Positions 1 through 11,163 of a DNA stretch of 64,000 nt are shown here, piece after piece. The notes beneath the pieces were generated by a model, which made no database searches, was not told where the DNA came from, and worked only from the letters and a program-made list of their open reading frames with translations. The stretch comes from Acridotheres tristis (lineage: Eukaryota > Chordata > Aves > Passeriformes > Sturnidae). The position numbers and the translations under genes are program-made. The stretch spans positions 5,828,001 to 5,892,000 of the forward strand of contig CM072884.1 in NCBI GenBank assembly GCA_037013685.1, in the 5' to 3' direction. The stretch's first letter is position 1, and every line of letters starts with the position of its first letter.

Positions 1-3000
1 CCACATGCAATGGGCCAGGTGTTGGAAAGTGTATGACAGCAGACACTGAGTGCTTTACTCAGTAACGTAGAGAAACAAGTAAAAATCCTACAATAATGCA
101 GACTTCTGAATAGAGTGGTATTGCTGTTACTACACAGCAGGGAGGTGGCACAAAGAGACACACAGCTGTGGCTCTGTCATTCCCTAAAAAGGGACCAGGA
201 AACAAGTTAGGGCACAGGACCCTGATCATCCAGACTGGCTCTTTCCTATCTGGTTTGGGTATTTCAATTACACACACCCAAGTACATCCAGGGATGGTGC
301 TCACTCCAGAGTTGATAAAGATGGCATTCCACAGGGCTTGGATTCTTTTCTCTACACAGTTATTTATTAGTGAGAAGGTTCATGACAAAGAACACCAGTT
401 TTCCAGACTGCTACAATTGGATGCGATAGGAGATGTTTCAGACTCAGAAAACCACACAAACTATTCGGTAGCAAAGCAGTCCTGAGGACCCAGGGGAATC
501 CCAGGTCCAAGTATGGATTTGGCTAATCTGCTCCTGCAGTCTGGACATGAACTAGGGGATAGCACCCAGCCCTGGGGTGAGGGAGCAGTCCCTCTTAGGG
601 CTGTGGATGCAGTGTACACCACCAGGGTGGATGACAACTGTTCACTGGAGCTCAGTGCTTTACAGATACCATTTCTGTGCTTTACAGATACTATTGCTAA
701 GGCTTTACACTCTGAAAAGCATTTGGAAGTTCTGAAACACAATACAAACAGGCCCAAGGCAGTCTAATTTTCCTTTGAAGGAGTTGTGAATTTACACTTA
801 GGCTCCTTCTTAACAGACCATTTTTGACCCAATGGTCCATGATGGCTCCTTCAAATCATCAGTCAACTTCTGTTTAGTTCACAGATCATCAGTGCAATGG
901 AATTTAACAGCTGCTCAGGAGCTATTATAGTCTTTCATGTCAACCTGATTGTCAAGGGTGTAAAACAAATGTCAAAAATCCTCAAGAATAATTTTAATTT
1001 ATATTTACTGACCATACACAAGTCGTAAGCCCTTCTGCCCTTTTTCTCCAAAGGGTAAAGCCAAAATACCTTATGACCAGGGAATTAGAGCTGCCAGAAC
1101 AAATTGGTCAACACAGTAAACATCAGAAATATTCTTAAGCTTTAGGAGCTTAACAGCACATTTACTCAATAAATCCCTGCTCTTCCTTTCATTCTTATAA
1201 AACTAGCTAAACTTCAAAAAGAAGTTTAAAAGGGAATATTTTTTATTAAGACTTCACATCTGGCTTACTGTAGGTTTTTTGTGCACTTAAAATGCAATCG
1301 TCAAACATCACGAATATATGATGCCTCAAGAATAAAAAAAAAAAGTTGTGTTACACAGAGGAACAATCTTTATAAGGCAGAAAAAAAATCAGTCTGAGGC
1401 CAGATATATCTTTCAAAGCATAAAATAAAAACACATACATAAACTAATTACTGGGAAAGAAAGCCCTGATGAGCCAATTGGACATAAAAAAACCAAACTC
1501 AAACTGTAGGCAGGAAATTCAGCCTTGAAAAATCATCTAAAGCATTAGTCTCCATTGTCTTTACTAAAAAAAGAGGTGGGGCAAGAGAGAGGCATTAGGC
1601 TAGTCTCAAAAATACTTGAAGGGTTCCACATCTTTTCCAAAAAACAACCAAAAACCCCCTAAACTTGGAGTCAAGGGGAAGAAACTACAAATAACCAGTC
1701 TTCTGTAAATTCAGGGATGAACTCAGACATATGAGCAAGGAGAAGACCATCTGTGCTCCTTAGCAGAGGGAGAGGAATAGTTTGCCTCTTTCAACAATTT
1801 CTCAGAAGAGCTCTATACCTGATATAATACACCTCAAAGAACAAAGAGCTGCTGACCACAAGTCTCAGTTCTTCCACTTCCAAGAAACACTTTTGCACAG
1901 AGTGACAAGACTTTTTTTTCTTCTTGTCCCAAAGGATTTTGGAGGCGTGTGAAAACTAATTGGAAAAGGAGAGCAGTTACTAAAGCAGCATTCAGGTAAA
2001 AGGTAAGCATCCATTTTCATTCCCTCAGGCAGAGGATGATAGTACAGTCTAAATTACTAGATAATAGGAAGTGATACCCTCCACCTCCTCCAGTAGGTGC
2101 CTATTAAAGAGCAGCCTTAGTCCAGAGCTGTAAACCAAAGGTTTTAGGAAATGTGACTCGGTGGTTTGCATTCAAATCATCACTTTTGCTCCATGTGTCA
2201 CAGGTGGGCTGATCATATCATCTGAGATTTCCGTTTGCTAGTAAAAGGCAGCTGGATGTCCAGCACGACAATTTTAAATGGCTATAAAATGCACACCTTG
2301 CTCTGTGAGACTTGAAAGAAGGCAACCCTACCTGTGCACCCATCACAGAATTCTAGATTATAAACTCCGAGTTGAGAATATGCTTAATTCTCAGATGTAT
2401 CAGTTATTTGCTAGGTTTAGCCCTCATTTTCTTCGTGAGCAAAAAGGAATATTACAAATCAGAGTCACTAATGGGACAGAGCATCCCATGCAGAGAAAGT
2501 GAAGGCTACTTAGGTGGCAAGCCAAATTTATTAGGAGGGAACTGCAAACTCAGAATTCTCCAAGAGGAGAACTCAGTCACAGAAGAATAAAATTAATTTG
2601 AATCAAAAGAAGAGAAAGGGGAAAATTTACAGATTAGAAAGACAACATACAGGAAGGTGTTATATTCATATTTATATAAATCAATAACTGATACATTGAA
2701 ATAAAAATAAATTCTTAAAGCCAATGCTTTTTCTGCTTTCAAGGTCAGTAGATTTTCCCTCACATTCAGAGGCAAAACTAGGATTTAACACACTTAAAGC
2801 CATTTAGGACTAGGAAAGAACATCAACCCACTTAAAACCATGTCACCAAAAAGAAACAAAATATAAACTATTTAAAACATCCTTTGTGTTCCTGTAAAAC
2901 GTTTTCAAGTAGTTGTTTGTTCAAGTAGTTCAATTGCCACACATACATGCACAAGATTTTGAACTAGATTAATTGTCCTGTTCCCTTTTAAAATGTCAGT

Positions 3001-3969
3001 AAAAGGAGGACGTTCTGCACACAATTTTTCCTCCGCTGTGTTGTTACATTCAATCTAGGAGGCAAGAAAATGCCCCTGCTTAAAACCTTGAGTGTTCCTC
3101 AAGCTTATTCCTGCATAAAACTTCACCCATATCTAAAACACTCTGGTCAGAAATAGAGGTTTTCTGAAATGCAGAAATTAAGCAGAATGATCTTTTCAGT
3201 ATCAAATCACAAGGAGAAATAAATAAGAAATAAACAACAGCTGAAGACTGAGTAAAAACTCAGTATTTGCACAGGTGGATTGAATCACAGAGCACTTTAT
3301 CAGGTTGCTATTAAATCAGAGTAATCAGTGAGAGACATTTGCAGAAATCACCATAAGAAAGCTACAATGTTTTTTTTTTTTTGCTTTCAACTCCTTGAAA
3401 AGTGGGTCTTCAAAACTAGCTGAGCTCCTAATTTTTGGCTTGATAGAATTTTGAGAGAGGAACATTTGTATCCCTACAGAATTAACAGGATGCTCACATT
3501 GTCCCATGTTTACATCCTATTTCCCCCTCAAGGAGCAACTGCCTGGGCAGAATTGAGGGGTTTTGTGCCAGCCATTTGTTCCACACTGGCCACTACACTT
3601 GTCAGGCAGGAAGCAGCCTTGATTAAGTTATTTGTATTCCTAAGAGGTTTCCTGCTGCCTGGGCTCACTCTGCAGTCCTCTAACCCTGACCAAGAACAGC
3701 TGAACAAGTGACAATAGTTCTGGCTGTTTTATGCTATTAAGACATTATGTCTGTCCCACGAGCACAGGACACCAGCACACATTTAACTGGTGAAGCCAAA
3801 CTTTTGCTGCTCATGTCATTGCACCAGAAAGAGCCAAGCAGGTTTGCAGGGACAGCTCAGGTGCACAATCAGAAATCCCCAACGTCAGGTTTTGAATCCT
3901 AAACTCCCACAGGTCGCATGGGTCTGCTGGTCCCTCTTAAATCACTCTTGGCTTTCTGAGGTGCCTCCC
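1..3969. other. Intergenic DNA, nothing recognised
   Basis: AT-rich sequence with short A runs and a T run at about 3370-3381. The ORFs of 60 to 105 codons here lack homology I can recognise, lack coding-type splice context and overlap each other on both strands. No repeat family was identified. Confidence 0.6.
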
Positions 3970-4441
3970 TGTAGCAATTATGCCAAGATGGACACAACTG
4001 GCACCCACATCAGTCTTTTAATAAAAACTTTTCATGCCTTCTCTCAGTGGACTTCTTTCAGGCAGCTCTGACTGCTTTCCTCACAGCATTGACTCTCTCT
4101 GCAAGTTTCCTTCTTCCTTCTGCATGACTGGCTAACCCCAAGCTGTCCCTTACCCAGCCCCCTGACCCTGTCTGTCCCTCACACAGCATCTTCTTACCTT
4201 GTCTCTCCCTTGCACAGCCACACGTCCCTTCCTCCTCATGGCACAGCCAGCAACTCCATCCCAAACTGCAGCACACTCTGGGTCTCAAGCTCCAATTCCA
4301 ACTAACTCTGGACCAGCCAACCCACTCTTTCATAACCCCATCCTCACTGGGCAAGGCTGTTTGCACTTCTCTAATCAGTACAGCTGTAATTCATTGAGGA
4401 AAATTCCCTTCTGCACTATCCTTACAGACTATATTCCCTCA
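3970..4441 (-). mobile_element. Endogenous retrovirus LTR, copy 1
   Basis: This 472-bp block is highly similar to 8404-8888 and in the same orientation. On the minus strand it ends in CTACA, as expected for an LTR ending CA, and an ATTAAA hexamer (minus strand, 4022-4017) lies near that end. The TATA-like site is damaged here: the plus strand reads TTTCATAAC where copy 2 has TTTTATAAC. The pyrimidine/purine-biased body contains repeated GGGACAG-type motifs. No gag, pol or env sequence adjoins it. Its assignment as an LTR rests on the copy pair, the TATA and poly(A) signals and TG/CA ends; the family name is not known to me. The 133-codon ORF overlapping it is not a gene. Confidence 0.7.
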
Positions 4442-7400
4442 ACTCCCATCTGGAAACATTTCATTAGGGTTCTACAGCATGAATCCATACACAAATACAT
4501 AAACCTCGTGCTGGAAGAGAGAAAGCATCAGAGAAAAATAAGTTTCTCTCTGAACAAATGGAGAGAGGGCCAGGCATCATGTACCACAAAGGTACAGTGA
4601 GACAGAGTGCACATCTGCCTTGGACTGACTATGGTGTCTGAGGCTGACTGTCCAGAATCCCACCTTTCTCTAACTCTTCAGAGCTCCCTGTCCAACTTAA
4701 CCAGGTTAAAAATACTTCTAGCTCATCCTATTTCTGTTTTCTGCATCATTGTGGGTAACAAGTGCAACTGAGGAAGGGTCTTTTTAAGTAAAGAAGCAAA
4801 GAACTGCTCAGTGTTCTGATACAAAAATATAATACAAATGGTGTTTTCTCTCTCTCTTAATCAGTTTAGGGGTCCACCCTGAGAGTATTTAAATTTAGTC
4901 AGGAAAACAAGTGAATATCATTTTTTGATGAAGTAGATGAGTAAGCACACAAGACTTCCACACAGTCCCATGTTTAGCTACTTTGAAAGCACAAATCTAA
5001 AATAATTACCAAAATTACTAAGAATTACTAGAATGACTAAGGAATTACTTTTTCCTTAGTCATTCCCATCTTGAACAGGGAAAATAATGAACAAATATTA
5101 TTTAATCTCCAAATACATCCGGGGCAATAGATTCTGTAACCCATTAAAGGAAACTGAGGCAGAGAATAGGATTTAGCAACTGCTAACCATTAAAAACATA
5201 TCGTTAAGTTTCCCTGCAATACTTTTCAAAAGAATTCTGAAAGATTCCATTTAGCTCAGTATTTCTTAAACATTACAGATATTAGCACCATCATAATACC
5301 ACCATTCATACATCTTCCTTTTTTCTGTCTATTCCTCTTCAAAGCAAAGTTCTTTTACTTAAAAAAAACAGCCTTCTCCCCTGCCAGCAAAGCACTCTCA
5401 TTTTCTTGCTTCAAATCCCTCCATATAACCTACATTTCACTGAGATTGACAGTAGTGCTCTAAATGCTGTCAGTATCACACCCTATCTTAGAATTTTACT
5501 CTTATCCTGTGTATCATATTCTTCTAAAATCAGATTCTAAATTGCTTGGGGCTTAAAGTCGCCTTTCTACTTTTCTTTATCTTAAATCATTCCAAAGGGC
5601 CAAGCTCTTCCCACCCCGACTGGTTAATTTGCAGGAGCTTTGTGGCAGCCAGAAGCAGAGCCAACATTACTCTACCTTACTATGAGCTAGGAGCCAGCTG
5701 AGCACATATTATTGCAGTTCCATGTTCTCCACATCAATGGACTGTATCACTGACACAAAAGCAGGCTACCTGGCATTTGGAATGTACATCAAGGTCAGAT
5801 GGTGCTGCTCATTTTCAGCAATGTCTCGAAAGAGCTGTGAATCTATTTTAATTCATTTCAATTTTCATAAGCTAGCATTTAAAAAAAAATAAAAAATCAG
5901 GTGACTTTTAAATATAATTTTTACATTATTATGCCCTTAAAATTATACAATAAGCTGAAAAGTACGAATGATAACCATGAAATCCCAATAGCAAAGCATC
6001 TAAGGGAGGCAAGTGAACTGAGACTGCAGAAAACAAGATGCTCTGATAAATTGAGGGTACACACTAATATTGCAGCAGCAGAGTATAGCAAGGACTACAC
6101 ATTCAATTGTCTAAATATAACATGGATGTCACCAGAAAAAAAAAAAAAAAATCCACCTTCATGTTAAATGTGATAAAATGTTAAGCTTTTTAATAAAGGA
6201 GAAAAACATTTTATTCATGATAATTATATGGATTTAATGGAAATTCTCCCTGTCAACATATTAAACCCAACTCACCCCAGGAGTCCTGATCATCTAAAAC
6301 ATACATCTTTCTCTACTCCTTCTGAAGTAGCAGCATATACCAGTGAGCTTTCTAATTGACTTTTTAAAAGATGTATAAAGCCTTCATAAACATAAAATCA
6401 GACAATTTAAAACATTGATGGTCTTTGTACTGAAGTGCTGGTGAGATAAAAAGCACATCTGAATTACAGAAAGCACTAGCTTTTAGAAAAGGTGCCTCTA
6501 AGAAATTATTAAAATAATTTTTGCTTAATGATTTTCTAAGCCAAGGAGAGAAAAGCCGTTTTACACAGGCTTATTTTCTCCATCAGCCAAGGTATCACAA
6601 GGGCCTTGGTCTGCTTTTGTAGCTGGGCCACAGGAGCAAGAGCAGCTTTTGAACACTGCAGTGGTATCATTATTACAACATGAGACACTCAGGCTCGTGG
6701 CAAGTGGCAATAGCAACGTGGCTCCCAAAATATCCTGCTGGGGAATGGCAGAGGCCTGTGGTGCATGGGTGGAGCTCCTTTTCTTTGGTCCTCTTCTTAA
6801 CCCAGTGCCTCCCATAGGAGAGGGAGACCAAAGCCTCCTCCTCAGTGCTGCTGGGGGTTGGTGTCTCACCTGGGAGGACCCCAGGCCAGAGAGGTGAGGA
6901 TTGCATGACACTGGGGTGACAGATCAAATGGGACCCAAAATGTGGTTTTTAGTTTCCATAAACTGGAACTGACAGGAAAGCATCCATTGTTTGGCATCAA
7001 AGGGAAAACACACGTATAAATACAAATTAAAAAATAATTTCTTTCAGTTGAAAGACACAGGAGAGGTGATAAAAACCAGAAGCATAAAGGGGGCGTGCTG
7101 TTTGAGAGAGACAGAGTAGCTGGAATGCTGTGCACAGCAGTGAGCACGGATGCCCCAGAGCAGCTGGGAACTGCAGTGTCCCAGCAGCCCATGGCCAGAC
7201 AAGCTGGGCATGCACAGGCCACTTTCTGGCTCTGTGCTCAGCTCAGACTCACAGGAGAGTTAAAGCCCTGACCCTCAAGAACTGCAAGCTCTGAATCCCA
7301 AATTTATCTACAGCCACACTCCAACACAGATTATCAGCCCTGTTGTGGCTGAAAAGAGAGATCTTGGAAGTTGGTCCAAAAATTCAAACCTGTTACCCTT

Positions 7401-8403
7401 GTCCTACAGAATCCAACAGATGTAAAGAATGCCTTATGAAGTGTCCAAAGCATGGATCAGTGTCTGAAGCTCGATATGGCCTTGTGATTATCTTGCATTC
7501 CTGTACTCATCTGCTCTTTTTAATCACCTATTCCAAGCAAAACTTCACTTCTACAGCATGGAAGCTTCAGCTCCTTGCTGTATCAGGGAGTTAAGAATCT
7601 GCTAAGACATTTTAATAGAAGTACCATAGCACAGCAGCAAGAAAAAAAGCTAATCAAGACACTATATCTGAGATAAAAAGTTACTGATCCTAAAAGAAAA
7701 AGTAAGTCAAGAAAGTTACTCTTGAATATTCCCTTTGATCTGTATATGAATTCTTCATTTAATTTGCTTAAGCTTGAAAAAGGTGGACACGGAAGAGAAG
7801 AAATTTTTATGAGAAAAATGGTTTCACAGCAAACCAGCTTCATTTGAGACTTCTGAAAAGGCATTAGCTTATATATTATAAATCGATATTCTAAATCCAC
7901 AGTTCAGCATAAAGTGGGGTAAAAAAATAAACTTAAATCATCACATTGTACAGATGTGTCTCATTAGAGGTGAAAACCTTTTGAATAAGATAACAAATTT
8001 AGAGCTTATTATTGAAAAATTTACATCCAACATTTGCTATGTATTTATGAATTTTGAAACAAACAGGTCATGGATGTGAGATATGGAACAATAACAATGT
8101 GGACTCCTTGAGAGATACTGAAAGATTCTGTATAATAGATCTGCATAATGCTGTCCACAGGATTTTTAATGCCACATTGAGACAGCAGCTCCACATACAG
8201 CCTGCAGGTCAGAGGATTTGGATGTCTGCCTAGGAATGCACTGGGGTGACCCCATTTTATTGCCTGCACCCAAGCCTGTGCCACACAGCTTTGAGATTGA
8301 TAAAGGGATTTAAAAATAAGGTCCCTCCAGCTTCTCCAGTCTCTCACACACCCTGGAAACACCACATTTCTCACTGTGCCACCTCTGGCCCTGGGCATAG
8401 GTT
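4442..8403. other. Intergenic DNA between the two LTR copies
   Basis: About 4 kb without retroviral motifs, apart from the hairpin at 5031-5065. The part at 6560-7250 is richer in G+C and carries overlapping ORFs of up to 118 codons on both strands, none recognisable. It could hide a decayed ERV fragment, but I cannot support that. Confidence 0.55.
5031..5065. other. Perfect 14-bp stem hairpin
   Basis: GAATGACTAAGGAA (5031-5044) is exactly complementary to TTCCTTAGTCATTC (5052-5065), with a 7-nt loop TTACTTT. The stem is about half A/T and no run of T follows that would suggest a pol III terminator. Function unknown. Confidence 0.85.
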
Positions 8404-8888
8404 TGTAGTAATTTTGTTGAGACGGACACAACTGGCACCATCACCAGTCCCTTATTGAAAGCTTTTCATGCCTTCTCTCAGGCATCTCTGACTCCTTTCC
8501 TCACAGGCAGCTCCACATAGCATTGACTCCTCTCTTTCTCTCTGCAAGTTTCCTTCTCCCTTCTGCATGACTGGCTAACCCCAAGCTGTCCCTTACCCAG
8601 CCCCCTGACCCTGTCTGTCCCTCACCCAGCATCTTCTTACCTTGTCTGTCCCTTGCACAGCCACATGTCCCTTCCTCCTCACAGCACAGCCAGCAACTCC
8701 ATCCCAAACTGCAGCACACTCTGGGTCTCAAGCTCCCTTTCCAACTAACTCTAGACCAGCCAACCCACTCTTTTATAACCCCATCCTCACTGGGCAGGCA
8801 AGGCTGTTTGCACTTCTCTAATCAGTACAGCTGTAATTCATTGAGGAAAATTCCCTTCTGCACTATCCTTACAAACTATCTTCCCACA
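8404..8888 (-). mobile_element. Endogenous retrovirus LTR, copy 2
   Basis: Second copy of the element at 3970-4441, 485 bp. On the minus strand it begins about TGTGGGAAGATAG, has an intact TATAAAA (8777-8771) within GGGGTTATAAAAGAGTGGG, and ends near AATTACTACA. An AATAAG hexamer replaces the copy 1 ATTAAA. Relative to copy 1 it differs by scattered substitutions and several indels, for example around 8490-8545. The 3.96 kb between the copies shows no retroviral coding sequence, and flanks outside the copies do not match. The simplest reading is two independent solo LTR insertions of related subfamilies. Confidence 0.75.
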
Positions 8889-9968
8889 ACTTTCAGCATC
8901 ACAAGGGAGGTTGGCTTTCTGCCCTAGAGACTGAGAAGTCACCACAGAGTGTTGGTGCTTTCTCCTGGCCAGTTTCCTTCAACTTGGCTGAATCCTCAGG
9001 TGGGAGAAATGAGGAATGGGCCACCCACAGTGTCCCAACATCTTGCACCAGCTACCCCCAGTGCATTGCAGAAGCATAAACTGACTGCCCCTGGGGTGCT
9101 CAGCTCTCTTTTACTGCACATCTTTACAGAGGAAATGACCAACCAACCTGATCTTGTCAGCTGTTTCACCAAATATCCCTTCCATGGCCTAATGCCAGCA
9201 CAAATGCTGCTGTGAACATTAGAGAGGTATAATTTGATCCTCAAAGCCCCTTGATCCCTTTCCCTCCCTCAGTCTTGCAGATAAAGAGTGCATCATGAGG
9301 TGCATTGTACTCAGAGAAGGCAGTAAAAGCTGGTCCCATAGTCACATTAAATGTCCCTGGGTACCTCTTGTTAGAAGAGAATAAGGACTTTTTTTGTGCT
9401 TTCTTCAGCCAGCTCTCCTCCCAGGGTGATGTACTAAGTACCTGCCAGCTGTTTTACATTTGGCAGAGGGAGCTGAATGCTTTTTATTTTCAGTGAAGAC
9501 CACTACATACATGTAAGCTATTAATTCAAAGACAAGCAGGCACTTCTTTGATGGAGAGATGTGAGTCTGTGAGGCAGAGATGGGTTAATAAATGCAAAAT
9601 GAATCTTCTAAGGATAATGTGCCACTGTCAAGTAGCAAAATAGCTGAAGCACCGTTCTGACATCTCCTCAGGACACATGCTATTCCCATAAAACGTGGGC
9701 AGGGGAGAGACTTTTGATGTCTGGCCCTACCATTTATATTTTTAGAAGGCTACACAAAAATACTCAGACACCCTGAGGTACCTAATGGTTCAACAGTCCT
9801 GTGCAGTAGGTTCTGCCTCCTTTCTAAGGCACACAAATCCATGAACCTTCACTGACCTGCAGTGTCAGAATGTTCCTGCCTGCAGCCCTTTTTTTCTGCT
9901 GTGTTAGAAAGCCTGACGAGACTGCTTATTGAATTTCTTCCTTTACACATCAAAGCTACCAGCCATGC

Positions 9969-11163
9969 TGTAGTGGTTTTGATTTGCCAATTTGAGACTT
10001 CCCAGCCAATGCACCAATTTATGTGGCGACTTTAGAATTGTCTAAATTGCCAGTGCACTCACTAGAATTATTTATTCATTTTCCTGCTGTGAGATAGGAT
10101 CAGGAGTAAGGCAAAACAAGCTCAGACTTTGAAGGGCATAAAGCAAAACTATATTACCAGAAACTATAAGAAAAAATAATAAGAATCAGAATAAAACTTT
10201 CAGAACATTTCTCCTCCCCACACAACATCTTTTCCTTCACACTGACAACATACAGAAACAAATCAGTCAGTTTACCATCTCTAAAAATAGTCTTTCACCA
10301 ATTTACTTGGGAGAAGAGACTTCTCTTCAGTCTATGAAGATTTCTCCACAATAAACTGTTTTCTCATGGCCTCGATGTCACAGTGAATCAGCTGCCCGAG
10401 AGAATGGAAATCTGATCACGGTGTAAAAATCCCTTCCTTGACTAACAGTCTTCCCACAACGGTTATTGAGGACCATGCCAACTTATGGGGCACACTTTAA
10501 GGGTTATAATAGTTGAAACAAAAGCTCTCTTTGACTTCTTCCCTGGGGGGCAGCAGGGGTTTTCTCTCTGTTCAAACTTCTCATGGGATCACAACCACTT
10601 CAACATCTGCTCACTTTAGCACAAATGCCTCTGCTCACATCTACAGTTAGAACATGTAATCACCACATATTGCATTTCTATGAGTTGTAGGGAAACAAGA
10701 GTCTCTTCTCCATAGCTTTACAAGAGGATTTCAGTCCAAGAGTGACGCATCTCCGTCAATCCCTTCCATCTGGGACCCGACTTGTACTTTACTGACCTTG
10801 GTGTTTTCATGCTGTTTCTCTCTGTGTCTGTCACTGTCCTTTTCTTTCACTCATGAGAGAGAACAAAGTGTCTGCAAGTCTCATTCTGGGCAGTGACACA
10901 GTTCATATCTTGCCCGGGCCTGCAGATGGCTATGTGATCTCTTCCAGGGACCAGTTACCTGCTGAACACCTGGAACCAAAAAGAGAGATTCCCGGGGTTT
11001 TCTGTCTTTACACCTGTGTTTCACAAAGGTGCATAAACTTTCTCATTGGTTTACAATGTGTCGATATTAAATATCAGACGCCAATTAGTCCTTGTCACAT
11101 CCAAAGGAGGCCACCCAGGTCGTGACAGGGAACTATTTCAGGAAATTTATGCAAACCACCACA
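9969..11163. mobile_element. Solo LTR with 11-bp terminal inverted repeats
   Basis: The block opens TGTAGTGGTTT and closes AAACCACCACA, which are inverted repeats with one mismatch and give the TG...CA ends of a retroviral LTR. At 1,195 bp it is long for a solo LTR. Flanking bases CATGC and AATGC could be a 5-bp target duplication with one mismatch, which would fit an ERVL-type element, but this is weak. The resemblance to passerine ERV LTRs is from memory. No internal viral genes adjoin it. Strand is left open because TG/CA ends are symmetrical and promoter signals are not decisive. Confidence 0.7.

Noticed and set aside
4199..4600. 133-residue plus-strand ORF
   Set aside because: It lies mostly within an LTR copy and is read against that element's orientation. 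The second copy does not preserve the frame because of indels.
6561..7222. Overlapping 116- and 118-codon minus ORFs in a G+C-richer patch
   Set aside because: They overlap in different frames with no recognisable motifs. The patch may be an old repeat, but I could not identify one.
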